A stretch of DNA of 64,000 nucleotides from contig JACRBZ010000026.1 of NCBI GenBank assembly GCA_016219185.1, positions 1 through 64,000 of the forward strand. The letters run 5' to 3'. Made by a program: the position numbers and the translations under genes. Positions 44,839 through 53,958 of this stretch are shown here, piece by piece (positions within the stretch are counted from its first letter, which is position 1; each line of letters opens with the position of its first letter). Origin of the DNA: Deltaproteobacteria bacterium (lineage in GTDB: Bacteria; Desulfobacterota; Desulfobacteria; Desulfobacterales; Desulfatirhabdiaceae). The notes under the pieces are model-generated. The model saw only the letters and a list, made by a program, of their open reading frames with translations, was not told where the DNA came from and did not search any database.

Positions 44839-44956
44839 GATCAATGTCGGAATTCCAGTTGTTAAATTCTCCAACCAGGGAAATTTTCTTTGCATCAACC
44901 GCTTCAAGTGAAAACTGGTTTTCTTTGATCTCTTGTTTTGAGCTATCTTTTCGCAT
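44839..44956 (-). pseudogene. Truncated copy of the CBM48 protein gene
   Basis: From its ATG (GGAGG upstream, as in the intact copy) this encodes MRKDSSKQEIKENQFSLEAV and VSLVGEFNNW-like residues (here KISLVGEFNNWNSDI), matching the first 40 or so residues of the 95-aa CBM48 protein at 40203-40490. The match stops at the edge of the CRISPR repeat, after which the frame reads VPQTRGDEP from the repeat and stops in the spacer. The gene has lost its second half, including most of the glucan-binding surface. Confidence 0.85.
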
Positions 44957-45101
44957 AAGTATCCTCCTTTGCTGATACAAGCGGTTTTGGTTTGCAAACG
45001 CGCTCCGGATGATAGGTATCAGAAAAAATGAGACAAAAATCCAAAGGCCGGCTTACCCGGATACTTGTATTAAATTCTGTTATTCTGATCTTTCCGATGT
45101 C

Positions 45102-45200
45102 TTTTGTCCATAGAGGGAGGTCTTCATTTTGTCTGAGGGAATCTACCAGTCGGGAATTTTCCCCATTTGACCTGCGGGGGGTTCGATGCGGGATTTATGT
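45102..45200 (-). repeat. Four-copy intergenic element, copy D
   Basis: Plus-strand landmarks are TTTTGTCCATAGAGGGAGG, CTTCATTTTGTCTGAGGG, AATCTACCAGTCGGGAA and the perfect dyad GGGAATTTTCCC. It lies between the TtrS-like kinase stop and the truncated CBM48 copy, 146 nt from that copy's ATG, the same spacing as copy C. Confidence 0.85.
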
Positions 45201-45214
45201 TTTTACAGGTTTGC

Positions 45215-47341
45215 CTACAAAGGGATTTTGATAAATATTTTGGTGCCTTTCATCGGCTGAGACTGAATCGCCATCTTGCCATAAAGCAGGTTGACCCTTT
45301 CCTGCATACTGCAAATGCCCATCCGTTTTGTGCTGGCGGATAAAAGCTCCTGAGCCTTCACATCAAACCCCCTGCCATTATCCTCGATGCGCAGAATGAG
45401 GTTCGGGGATGATCCCAGCAGAATGATGGTCGCATGATCGGCTTCCGCATGTTTACGGACATTGTTGAGGCCTTCTTGAATCAACCGGTAAATATGGATT
45501 CCCATATTTCCATCCAGGTCCATTACAGACATGCCGGGCGATTGAAAGTCAACTTTTATTCCCCCGTTTTCTGAAACCTCCTCACAATAGATCTCAAGCG
45601 CCTTCACCAGTCCCATTTCCTCCAGGCCGGGAAGGCGCAGGTCATAAGCCAGATTCCTGACATCCTTAATGATCTGAAAAAGCAGACTGGAGGATGCCGT
45701 CAGTTTCTTCCGCAGCGCAGGGGATATCATGGATGGATCATGATAAACCATATCGAAGTTAATTTTCAGCACGGAAAGATTCTGGGCGATACTGTCATGC
45801 AGTTCACAGGAAATTAGATGCCGTTCTTTTTCCTGGGCCTGTATCAGCAGGTGAGAAAGTTTGTGGATCTTTTCTTCGGCCTGCTTGCGATCGGTGATGT
45901 CTTGAAAGCAGATGACCGCCCCGCGAATCCTTCCCATATCAACGATTGGCCGGCTGGAATATGATATCGGAATGGAACTTCCATCCTTGCGATAAAAGAA
46001 CTCATCGCATCCCTGATGAACCGTACCGTTGTTGCATGACATGTGGCCCGGGCATTCATGATTCGGATAGGGCCTGCCGTCCGGTTTCATGTGGTGCGTG
46101 AGGGCATGCAGGTTCTTTCCGAGCAATTCCTCGGTCGTATATCCCAAAATTTTATTGGCCGCTGGATTAACAAATGTCGTGATCCCATTAATGTCCATGC
46201 CGCAAATCCCTTCACCCGCGGACTCGAGCAGCAGCCGGTTCTGGCCGCTGATCATCATCACCGCAAGCTGCCTGCCGCGAAGAAGCAGCAACGCTCCCAG
46301 CAGCGCGATTATCAATGCCGTAATCGCTACCAGCCACGGCCAGTATTGCCGCCACAAGTCCGACCAGCTCATTTGGCCGTAGTGTTCATACGGCGGCAGC
46401 CGCAGCTCTCGCAAGCAGTCATGGACGCTGGTGTAGTTGAGGCAGACACCCCAGCCCCCGCTTTGTGCAGCCATGGCAGCGGGTGAATCGGCGGGCATGC
46501 TCAGTAGTGCCACGGTCACCTCGCGTGAGAGCTCATCGGTTGTGTCGGATAGTTTCGCAAATGGCCATTCGGGATAGAGGTGAGTGCTGTGCAGGTAGGG
46601 GAATGTGGACTGCGACCCTGGCGCAGCATCGCCGGGAATGACTCGAATCTCATCCATCCGGATCTCGCCGCTGGCGGCCATACGCTCAATTGTATCGGTG
46701 CGCACGGTCCCGATATCCGCCTCGCCGGAGAGAACCGCACGGACGACTGCGGGATGAGTGCCCAGAAAGGATAGTCGGACACAGTCCCGCTCGGGATCAA
46801 TGCCTGCTGACCTGAATTCACGCAAGGCCATGTACCATCCACCGAATGAGATCTGCTTAGTGGCCGCAAGACGTTGACCACGAGCATCCCGCAAGTTCTG
46901 CAGATCACTGCGATCGGCACGACAGAAGACAACGCCGCCAAATTCCGACACGATTTGTGTTCCAACCAGATTGCGCAGGGTCATGATTCGAGTAACGCCG
47001 TACCTCACCTCCAGATCAACATAGATCGAGGGATTGCAGAACAAAAAATCGATCGACTTGTTCGCGACCGCAGATTCGACCTCCCTGAACTGCAGCGGCA
47101 CCAGATCGAACTGACGGCCGGGCAACGCCTTGTCCAGATAGTCCATCGTGAGCTGCCACATTTCGCTGCAGATATCCGTACCTTTATGCGCCAGAACACC
47201 GATGCGGGTTGATGCCGATGCGCGAGCGTCGATTTCCATGCCCGGCACGGCAACCACGATGGTGAAAATGGCCAGGAGCAATGCCGCCTTCATGCACGGA
47301 TTTTTCATATCGTGAAATCGGATAGTCCGTTGATCACTCAT
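45215..47341 (-). CDS. TtrS-like sensor histidine kinase (PhnD-type sensor, PAS, HisKA_3)
   Basis: A 708-aa membrane kinase. After a signal segment (about 17-40) comes a periplasmic PhnD-like binding domain (about 45-300) containing DFLFCNPSIYVDLE and LYPEWPFAKLSDTT, characteristic of the tetrathionate sensor TtrS and the thiosulfate sensor ThsS. Then a membrane helix (about 331-352), one PAS domain and the NarX-type transmitter with SCELHDSIAQNLS and DNGRGFDV. The transmitter is nearly identical to that of the multi-PAS kinase at 40.8 kb. AGAGG lies 7 nt before the ATG. Sulfur-oxyanion sensing is the likely role in this type of organism, but no tetrathionate or thiosulfate reductase is in view and no regulator gene is adjacent. 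Confidence 0.88.
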   Translation of the reverse strand: MSDQRTIRFHDMKNPCMKAALLLAIFTIVVAVPGMEIDARASASTRIGVLAHKGTDICSEMWQLTMDYLDKALPGRQFDLVPLQFREVESAVANKSIDFLFCNPSIYVDLEVRYGVTRIMTLRNLVGTQIVSEFGGVVFCRADRSDLQNLRDARGQRLAATKQISFGGWYMALREFRSAGIDPERDCVRLSFLGTHPAVVRAVLSGEADIGTVRTDTIERMAASGEIRMDEIRVIPGDAAPGSQSTFPYLHSTHLYPEWPFAKLSDTTDELSREVTVALLSMPADSPAAMAAQSGGWGVCLNYTSVHDCLRELRLPPYEHYGQMSWSDLWRQYWPWLVAITALIIALLGALLLLRGRQLAVMMISGQNRLLLESAGEGICGMDINGITTFVNPAANKILGYTTEELLGKNLHALTHHMKPDGRPYPNHECPGHMSCNNGTVHQGCDEFFYRKDGSSIPISYSSRPIVDMGRIRGAVICFQDITDRKQAEEKIHKLSHLLIQAQEKERHLISCELHDSIAQNLSVLKINFDMVYHDPSMISPALRKKLTASSSLLFQIIKDVRNLAYDLRLPGLEEMGLVKALEIYCEEVSENGGIKVDFQSPGMSVMDLDGNMGIHIYRLIQEGLNNVRKHAEADHATIILLGSSPNLILRIEDNGRGFDVKAQELLSASTKRMGICSMQERVNLLYGKMAIQSQPMKGTKIFIKIPL

Positions 47342-47913
47342 GCGAAAGCCTCTGCCGCATCACTGTGATGACCTCATTGAGCGTCACGCTTAACATCGTT
47401 ATTACGGGTTTAAATAAGAGAATAGACATTGTCTTCGTATGGATTTGAGTACGTATAGTCAACAACAATCTCTTCAGCCGGGAAAGTTATGCCGCCGAAA
47501 CGCTCCCCAGGCAATTACAGAGCGTTTCTGGCACAGAACCCGCTTATTCCTCATTCTGGGAGCCGGGATTGTCATTTCTGCATGGATATTCTGATTATAT
47601 GTTTTGACGTAAAAGATGGCTTCAGTCTGTCTCCCTGAGAGTTTCGTCAATCTTTCAGCATTTTTTACCGATACCGGATCATTTTCCATTGACATTGAAA
47701 CGCCCGTTAATTTAAAACCATCCGGCATGGGAACAAATGCTTCGATCCCCGAAAATGAGACATGGACCGATCATGAGCAGGGTTCAGTTTCCACACACAC
47801 ATTCCCTGTTTTCTCTTGCCATTATTAAAGCTTATATGGTATCAAATCGAATGATCAAGACGCTTCAAATCACTGAAGCAGATTCATATTCACAATACTT
47901 AAAGGAGGGTACG
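47342..47913. other. Divergent intergenic region, no gene seen
   Basis: A 572-bp gap between the TtrS-like kinase (minus) and aapJ (plus). Short frames on both strands have no recognisable composition or ribosome sites. The segment should contain both divergent promoters; no consensus promoter, riboswitch or strong hairpin stood out. Confidence 0.5.
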
Positions 47914-48933
47914 ATGAAATTACAAAAGTTTTGGGTATGGGCAGCCGTCGTTGTCATGTTTTTTGGGACAGGCATCGCAGCAGCCGGCACACTGGATGAT
48001 GTTAAAGCCAAAGGCTTCGTTCAGGTTGGCGTCAATGGCCAGTTGGCCGGGTTCGGCATTCCCGATGAAAAAGGAGAATGGAAAGGACTGGATGTGGATA
48101 CCGGACGGGCAATTGCCGCGGCAGTATTCGGAGATGCCAAAAAAATCAAGTTTATCCCGCTGACCGCTGTTCAGCGCTTTACGGCGCTTCAATCCGGTGA
48201 AGTGGATGTTCTGTGCCGCAACGCCACCATGACGCTGACCCGCGACACATCTCTGGGACTTGATTTTGCCCAGGTCAATTATTATGACGGACAGGGCTTT
48301 CTGGTTCCGAAAAAAATGAACATCAAAAGTGCGAAACAACTGGACGGCGCAACGGTTTGCGTTCTTCCCGGAACCACCACCGAACAGAATGTCGCGGATT
48401 ATTTTCGCTCCAAAAACATGAAAATGAAACCCGTTGTCATTGAAAACAATGCCGAGCTGAACAAAGCATTTTTTGCCGGTCGTTGCGACTGCCTGACATC
48501 GGATGCTTCACAATTGGCCGGCGCCAGGTCGGTTGCGCCAAATCCGACGGATTATATCATTTTACCTGAAATCATTTCCAAAGAACCCCTGGCACCCGCG
48601 GTTCGCCATGGCGACAACCAGTGGAAAGACATCGTCAATTACGCCGTTCTGGCCATGATTGAAGCTGAGGAAGAGGGTATTGCCTCAACAAATGTGGATG
48701 AAATGCTTAAAAGCACCAATCCTACTGTTCAGCGGTTTTTGGGAGTTGTTCCGGGAAACGGGAAAGCCCTGGGGCTGGACGAAAAATTTGCCTATAATAT
48801 CGTCAAACAGGTTGGCAATTACGGTGAAGTGTTTGAACGCAATGTCGGCGTAAAAACGCCATTGGCTCTGGAACGTGGTCTGAACGCACTGTGGACTAAC
48901 GGCGGATTGATGTATTCACCACCGTTCAAATAG
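47914..48933 (+). CDS. aapJ: General L-amino-acid ABC transporter, binding protein
   Basis: A 339-aa periplasmic amino-acid-binding protein of the AapJ/BztA type. The start at 47914 has AAAGGAGG 7 nt upstream and gives a signal peptide (FWVWAAVVVMFFGTGIAAAG). Binding-fold landmarks are FGIPDEKGEWKGLDVDTGRA, the DVLCRNATMTLTRD strand and the long C-terminal extension (TNPTVQRFLGVVPGNGKALG) found in AapJ but not in shorter polar amino-acid binding proteins. First gene of the aapJQMP operon; a hairpin follows its stop. Confidence 0.95.
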   Translation: MKLQKFWVWAAVVVMFFGTGIAAAGTLDDVKAKGFVQVGVNGQLAGFGIPDEKGEWKGLDVDTGRAIAAAVFGDAKKIKFIPLTAVQRFTALQSGEVDVLCRNATMTLTRDTSLGLDFAQVNYYDGQGFLVPKKMNIKSAKQLDGATVCVLPGTTTEQNVADYFRSKNMKMKPVVIENNAELNKAFFAGRCDCLTSDASQLAGARSVAPNPTDYIILPEIISKEPLAPAVRHGDNQWKDIVNYAVLAMIEAEEEGIASTNVDEMLKSTNPTVQRFLGVVPGNGKALGLDEKFAYNIVKQVGNYGEVFERNVGVKTPLALERGLNALWTNGGLMYSPPFK

Positions 48934-48955
48934 GCGACCCTATTTACCGTCATCT

Positions 48956-48990
48956 GCTTGTGCAGGGTGCGACAACATCCCCGCACAAGC
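48956..48990 (+). promoter_or_regulatory. Intercistronic hairpin after aapJ
   Basis: Perfect 8-bp arms GCTTGTGC (48956-48963) and GCACAAGC (48983-48990) with a 19-nt loop, 22 bp after the aapJ stop and without a U-run. Such structures often protect the binding-protein part of the message so that it is made in excess over the permeases. Confidence 0.6.
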
Positions 48991-49119
48991 AAAATCAGAA
49001 ATATTGCCCGGATTTTTTCCGTGAAAACCCACCTGGAAGCGCAGGCTGCTCATTGCGGAACGCCTGCAATTCCAGATACTTTCATTGACTGACCACTTTA
49101 TAAACACCTGGACAATTCC

Positions 49120-50298
49120 TTGCCATCAACGAAAGAATTTGAAAATTCCATTCCCTTCTGGCATGACCCCGCCAAGAGAGCCATTGTGTACCAATTGGCC
49201 ACCCTTGCCGTGGTCAGCCTCATCGGCTATTATCTTTTTTCCAATACCGTGACAAACCTTCACCGGCAGTCCATTGCAACCGGCTTTCATTTTCTGGAAA
49301 AAGAAGCTTCGTTTGAGATTGGAGAGTCGCTGATCCGCTATTCAGCGGCCAGCAACTATGCCAGGGCACTGCTCGTTGGCATCCTGAATACCATTAAGGT
49401 TGCATTTGTGGGAATTGTCCTGACGATCCTGTTGGGAACATTCGTGGGCATTTCCAGACTCTCCTCGAACTGGCTGGTTTCGCGACTGGCCGCTGCTTAC
49501 ATTGAATTTTTTCAGGATATCCCCATACTGCTTCAACTGATCTTCTGGTATGCTGTTTTTTACGATTCGCTTCCCGCTCCCAGAAATGCGCTGGAACCGC
49601 TTCCCGGAATGTTTCTCTGTAACAGGGGACTGGCCTTCGGCATTCCCGAGCCCCACCCGGCATATGGCTATATCGCCATTGCCTTTCTGATTGGATGCAC
49701 GGGTGTATATTTTCTTCGCAAATGGGCCAGGAAAAGGCAGGACCGGACCGGTCTGGCTTTTCCGGTGTTCAGTACGGGATCCGCTGTTTTACTGGGATTT
49801 CCCCTGATCACCTGGCTTGTTTTCGGAGCACCGACCGCCATGGACATGCCCCGGCTTACCGGTTTTAATTTTACCGGTGGAATCAATGTCAGCCCGGAAT
49901 TCACCGCGCTTCTTCTGGGACTGGTACTTTATACCGCTGCCTTTGTTGCGGAAATCGTCCGGGCCGGAATTCAGGCAGTCAGCAAGGGTCAGACCGAGGC
50001 AGCCATGTCCCTGGGATTAAAACCCTGGCAAACCCTGAATCTTGTCATTCTTCCCCAGTCGCTTCGCATCATCGTTCCACCTTTGACCAGCCAGATGCTC
50101 AATCTTACCAAAAACAGCTCCCTGGCCGTTGCCATTGGATTTCCGGATTTTGTTTCGGTTGCCAATACCACCATTAATCAAACCGGACAGGCCATTGAGG
50201 GCGTTGCGCTGATCATGGTGGTCTACCTCATTTTCAGTCTTGTCACTTCGGCGTTCATGAACTGGTATAACAAAAAAATCGCACTGATCGAACGATGA
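49120..50298 (+). CDS. aapQ: General L-amino-acid ABC transporter, permease Q
   Basis: A 392-aa permease of the HisM/GltJ family in the long AapQ form, with extra N-terminal helices and an internal extension around residues 160-260. Landmarks are GILNTIKVAFVGIVLTILLG, IEFFQDIPILLQLIFWY and the coupling loop AVSKGQTEAAMSLGLKPWQT. No ATG is available: the frame can begin at TTG 49120 or CTG 49108, neither with a clear ribosome site, so the start is uncertain and translation may be weak. Confidence 0.92.
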   Translation: MPSTKEFENSIPFWHDPAKRAIVYQLATLAVVSLIGYYLFSNTVTNLHRQSIATGFHFLEKEASFEIGESLIRYSAASNYARALLVGILNTIKVAFVGIVLTILLGTFVGISRLSSNWLVSRLAAAYIEFFQDIPILLQLIFWYAVFYDSLPAPRNALEPLPGMFLCNRGLAFGIPEPHPAYGYIAIAFLIGCTGVYFLRKWARKRQDRTGLAFPVFSTGSAVLLGFPLITWLVFGAPTAMDMPRLTGFNFTGGINVSPEFTALLLGLVLYTAAFVAEIVRAGIQAVSKGQTEAAMSLGLKPWQTLNLVILPQSLRIIVPPLTSQMLNLTKNSSLAVAIGFPDFVSVANTTINQTGQAIEGVALIMVVYLIFSLVTSAFMNWYNKKIALIER

Positions 50299-50327
50299 TT
50301 TTTTCACTTAAATAAAGATTTCATACC

Positions 50328-51428
50328 ATGCGGCATTCATCCCTATCTTCGAATATTCCGACAGACGACATCAAGCCTCCTTTAACCAGCATCGGGGTTA
50401 TCGGATGGATTAAATCGAATCTGTTTAACGGTATGTTTAATTCGGTGCTGACCCTTCTCACGCTTTTTTTTCTATGGAAAATTCTTCCGCCGCTGATCCG
50501 GTGGATATTTGTGGACAGCTTGTGGATATCCAATTCCACGGAATGCCGATCCGTGAACGGCGCTTGCTGGTCCATCGTTTCGGCAAATTACCGCTTTATC
50601 CTGTTCGGGTTTTTCCCTCATGACATGCAGTGGCGACCCCTTTTCGCCATGATTCTGCTGGTCAGCCTGCTGCTGATCAGCCGGAATCGCAAATTCTGGA
50701 AACCGTGGCTTTTCTATGCCTGGACCGCGGGTCTTCTTTGCATGGCCGTCCTGATGAAGGGAGGGGTGCTGGGACTTGCTCCGGTTGAAAGCACGCAGTG
50801 GGGAGGGCTTCCCCTGACCTTTCTTCTGGCGGTTTTCGGGCTGACCGCTGCCTATCCGCTGGGGATTTTGCTGGCACTCGGCAGAAGATCCACAATGCCG
50901 GCCATAAAAGCACTCAGCATTATTTATATCGAAATGATCCGGGGCGTTCCCCTGGTCAGCCTGCTCTTTATGTCAGCAGTCATTTTTCCGCTGTTTTTAC
51001 CCGAAGGCATCACCATCAATAAGATTCTACGGGCTCAGGTCGCCATTATCATGTTTACGGCCGCCTACATCGCCGAAGTGGTTCGCGGCGGTCTTCAGGG
51101 AATCACCAAAGGCCAGTATGAGGCTGCGGAATCCCTGGGACTGAATTATGTCCAGACCATGCGCCTGATCATTCTTCCGCAGGCCCTGAAAATCGTTATT
51201 CCACCGTCCGTCAGCATTTTGATTTCCGCTTTCAAGGATACGTCGCTTGTGGTCATCATCGGCCTGTATGATATTCTTAAAACGACTCAAACGACATTGG
51301 CCAATCCGAGCTGGATGGGATTTTCCACGGAAGCTTTTTTTTTCCTGGCCTGCATTTATTTTATATGCTGTTACACCATGTCCAATTACAGCAGAAAGCT
51401 GGAAAAAGAACTGGGAACATCGTTATGA
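50328..51428 (+). CDS. aapM: General L-amino-acid ABC transporter, permease M
   Basis: A 366-aa permease partner of AapQ. Landmarks are IEMIRGVPLVSLLFMSAVIF and the EAA loop GITKGQYEAAESLGLNYVQT followed by ILPQALKIVIPPSVS. It has the long N-terminal part with a periplasmic segment containing two cysteines (STECRSVNGACWS), as in AapM. Starts 29 bp after aapQ; ATG with a weak ribosome site. Confidence 0.94.
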   Translation: MRHSSLSSNIPTDDIKPPLTSIGVIGWIKSNLFNGMFNSVLTLLTLFFLWKILPPLIRWIFVDSLWISNSTECRSVNGACWSIVSANYRFILFGFFPHDMQWRPLFAMILLVSLLLISRNRKFWKPWLFYAWTAGLLCMAVLMKGGVLGLAPVESTQWGGLPLTFLLAVFGLTAAYPLGILLALGRRSTMPAIKALSIIYIEMIRGVPLVSLLFMSAVIFPLFLPEGITINKILRAQVAIIMFTAAYIAEVVRGGLQGITKGQYEAAESLGLNYVQTMRLIILPQALKIVIPPSVSILISAFKDTSLVVIIGLYDILKTTQTTLANPSWMGFSTEAFFFLACIYFICCYTMSNYSRKLEKELGTSL

Positions 51429-51559
51429 AAACTGTCATTGACCCAAAGGCGGCAATAGACAAAATAATATGAATTTTCAGCCAATCCAGATTTTTTCTTA
51501 CATACTTTGCCGGCAGTCGGCAGACCCAGGATTTTCTTTTGTTAATTTACGGAGCATCC

Positions 51560-52333
51560 ATGAATACAACCCCCGCAACCGCTATGAATCGTCCTGAATC
51601 CAGAGAAGTCATAGAAATTATTGATATGCACAAATGGTATGGCGACTTTCATGTCCTGCGCGGCATCAATCTGACCATTCGAAAGGGAGAGCGTATCGTC
51701 ATCTGCGGTCCGTCGGGTTCAGGCAAATCCACGCTGATTCGCTGCATCAACCGGCTTGAAGAACATCAGCGGGGTAAAATCATTGTTGATGGCACTGAAC
51801 TGACCAACGATATTAAACACATCGAGAAGATACGGGCTGAAGTGGGCATGGTATTTCAACATTTCAACTTGTTTCCCCACCTGACCATTCTGGAAAACTT
51901 GACCCTGGGACCCATATGGGTGCGCAAAATTCCCAGAATTGAGGCAGAAAAAACAGCCATGTATTATCTTGAAAAAGTCCATATCGCGGAACAAGCCAGA
52001 AAATTTCCGGGACAGCTTTCCGGAGGTCAGCAGCAGCGCGTGGCAATTGCCAGAAGTCTCTGCATGAAGCCCAATATCATGTTGTTTGATGAACCCACCT
52101 CTGCCCTGGACCCCGAAATGGTCAAGGAAGTTCTGGATGTGATGATCAGTCTGGCCAAAGAAGGAATGACCATGATCGTGGTGTCCCATGAAATGGGTTT
52201 TGCAAAAAGTGTCGCGCACCGGGTACTCTTTATGGATTTTGGTCAGATCGTGGAATCCAACACTCCGGAAGCGTTTTTTGAAAATCCTCAAAATGACCGG
52301 ACCAAACTGTTTCTCAGTCAGATTCTGCATTAA
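51560..52333 (+). CDS. aapP: General L-amino-acid ABC transporter, ATPase
   Basis: A 257-aa ATPase. Walker A is [10 protein letters not shown], the signature [15 protein letters not shown], Walker [15 protein letters not shown] and the switch His is in VVSHEMG. The chosen ATG at 51560 ([12 protein letters not shown]) has GGAG 7 nt upstream; a longer in-frame start at 51539 is less likely. Closest in layout to AapP/GlnQ. It completes the aapJQMP operon; the 131-bp gap before it has no clear promoter. Confidence 0.95.
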   Translation: MNTTPATAMNRPESREVIEIIDMHKWYGDFHVLRGINLTIRKGERIVICGPSGSGKSTLIRCINRLEEHQRGKIIVDGTELTNDIKHIEKIRAEVGMVFQHFNLFPHLTILENLTLGPIWVRKIPRIEAEKTAMYYLEKVHIAEQARKFPGQLSGGQQQRVAIARSLCMKPNIMLFDEPTSALDPEMVKEVLDVMISLAKEGMTMIVVSHEMGFAKSVAHRVLFMDFGQIVESNTPEAFFENPQNDRTKLFLSQILH

Positions 52334-52416
52334 CCTCTGTCCGTTCGGTACAGACCCATGAGCATTTGGGTAAGAAGGCTGTGCTCCGCCTCCTGCTAAA
52401 AACATAAGGGATTTCA

Positions 52417-53421
52417 ATGGCAATAAATTGGTTTAAGAAAAATAAGGATACCGAAGGTTCTCTTTCACCGGAAATGGATAACACGGCTCCTTCACTGCCA
52501 ACTACCGAGTTACCCTCCCGCGGTATGTTTCAGAGACTTAAGGACGGCCTTTCGAGAACCCGTCAGGTTCTGACCACGGACATTGACAAACTGTTTACCG
52601 GAAAGCGCCGGATAGATGATGAACTGCTGGAAGAACTGGAAGAGATTCTGATTACCGCGGATATCGGAGTCAAAACCGCAACCGATTTGATTCAGCGCAT
52701 ATCCGCAAAGTTTTCATCGGAGAAACTGGATTCAGACGGATTTAAAAAAGCCCTAAAGCAGGAAATCCTGGAATTATTGAATGTCACGGTCGCTGTTCCG
52801 GATACGGTCTCCAGGCCACTGGTCATCATGGTTGTTGGAGTCAACGGTGTTGGGAAAACCACCACCATCGGAAAACTGGCTGCCCGGTTTGCCCGTGACG
52901 GGAAAAAAGTATTGATTGCAGCCGCGGACACGTTCAGGGCAGCGGCCGTTGAACAATTAACCATTTGGGCGGAGCGGTCCGGCGCTGAAATTGTCAGACA
53001 TAAATCCGACGCAGACCCTGCGGCTGTCGCCTTTGATGGTGTCGAAGCTGCAATGGCTCGAAATATGGACGTGGTTATCGTTGATACGGCCGGAAGACTG
53101 CATACACGGATCAACCTGATGGAGGAACTTAAAAAAATCAGAAGATCCGTTTCCAAAAAGATCCCGGATGCTCCGCATGAAACGCTTCTGATCCTGGATG
53201 CAACAACCGGACAGAATGCCATTTCGCAAGCGCGCTTGTTTCATGAATCCATTGGGGTGACTGCCCTGGCACTTACCAAGCTGGACGGAACCGCAAAAGG
53301 AGGAATCGTGGTCAGCATCTGTCATGATCTGAAACTGCCATTGAAATATATCGGGATTGGGGAAAACATCGAGGATCTTCAGTCGTTTAATTCCGAAGAT
53401 TTTGTGGATGCTTTATTTTAA
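52417..53421 (+). CDS. ftsY: Signal recognition particle receptor FtsY
   Basis: A 334-aa SRP-receptor GTPase that docks ribosome-SRP complexes at the membrane. A short charged N-terminal region replaces the long acidic A domain of E. coli. The NG domain carries G1 GVNGVGKTTTIGKLA, DTFRAAA, G3 DTAGR, and G4 TKLDGTAKGG. The ATG has AAGGG 6 nt upstream. Sits between aapP and the HU gene. Confidence 0.97.
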   Translation: MAINWFKKNKDTEGSLSPEMDNTAPSLPTTELPSRGMFQRLKDGLSRTRQVLTTDIDKLFTGKRRIDDELLEELEEILITADIGVKTATDLIQRISAKFSSEKLDSDGFKKALKQEILELLNVTVAVPDTVSRPLVIMVVGVNGVGKTTTIGKLAARFARDGKKVLIAAADTFRAAAVEQLTIWAERSGAEIVRHKSDADPAAVAFDGVEAAMARNMDVVIVDTAGRLHTRINLMEELKKIRRSVSKKIPDAPHETLLILDATTGQNAISQARLFHESIGVTALALTKLDGTAKGGIVVSICHDLKLPLKYIGIGENIEDLQSFNSEDFVDALF

Positions 53422-53510
53422 GGGGATAGGCTGGATCCGGAAATTTTCATCGGAATGCCGTTTTTTTGACCTTAGGAAGTCATTAACTGTTGACAAGCAA
53501 TGATTTTCTG

Positions 53511-53539
53511 TTGACATCACCCGCAGTGTTTTGTAAACA
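53511..53539 (+). promoter_or_regulatory. Probable sigma-70 promoter of the HU gene
   Basis: A perfect TTGACA (53511-53516), a 17-bp spacer and TAAACA (53534-53539), about 57 nt before the HU start. CTGTTGACA occurs twice, about 20 bp apart (the earlier at about 53487), so a second start or a regulator site is possible. Confidence 0.6.
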
Positions 53540-53595
53540 TTACAAATAATCTGGTTCGTGAACTACAAACAATCTAAAATGGGGGGCAAGAAGCA

Positions 53596-53871
53596 ATGAC
53601 AAAATCAGATTTGGTTGACAAGATGGCTCAGGACGCGGGAATTACCAAGGCAGCCGCTGGCGCAGCGCTCAATTCTTTTATGGACGGGATCGGCAAGGCG
53701 CTTAAGGACAAAAAAGATGGTAAGGTAACGCTGGTAGGTTTTGGAACATTTTTGAAAACCACACGCAAAGCCCGCAAAGGTCGCAATCCCCGAACCGGTG
53801 AAGCCATTAAAATCAAAAAGAGCAACGTGGTTAAATTCCGCCCCGGAAAAAAACTTAAGGACGGAATATAA
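53596..53871 (+). CDS. HU family DNA-binding protein
   Basis: A 91-aa histone-like protein that bends and compacts DNA. Helical N-terminal half (MTKSDLVDKMAQDAGITKAA), then the signature GFGTFLKTTRKARKGRNPRT and the beta-arm ending VVKFRPGKKLKDGI. A G-rich ribosome site precedes the ATG. Own promoter upstream and a hairpin plus U-run downstream mark it as a single-gene unit. Confidence 0.97.
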   Translation: MTKSDLVDKMAQDAGITKAAAGAALNSFMDGIGKALKDKKDGKVTLVGFGTFLKTTRKARKGRNPRTGEAIKIKKSNVVKFRPGKKLKDGI

Positions 53872-53899
53872 AAATCACCCTGTTCTTTGCTGAAATCAA

Positions 53900-53958
53900 T
53901 CACCGCAGGAACCGGCGCATCCCCTGTAAATTCAAACCTGCGGTGAATTTCTTTTTTT
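53900..53958 (+). terminator. Rho-independent terminator after the HU gene
   Basis: Perfect 10-bp arms TCACCGCAGG (53900-53909) and CCTGCGGTGA (53937-53946), a 27-nt loop, then ATTTCTTTTTTT. The U-run reaches the stop codon of the convergent acylphosphatase gene. The loop is long for a terminator, so efficiency is uncertain. Confidence 0.7.

Noticed and set aside
47474..47828. Short frames of 84 (minus) and 70 (plus) codons in the gap before aapJ
   Set aside because: No ribosome sites, motifs or gene-like composition.
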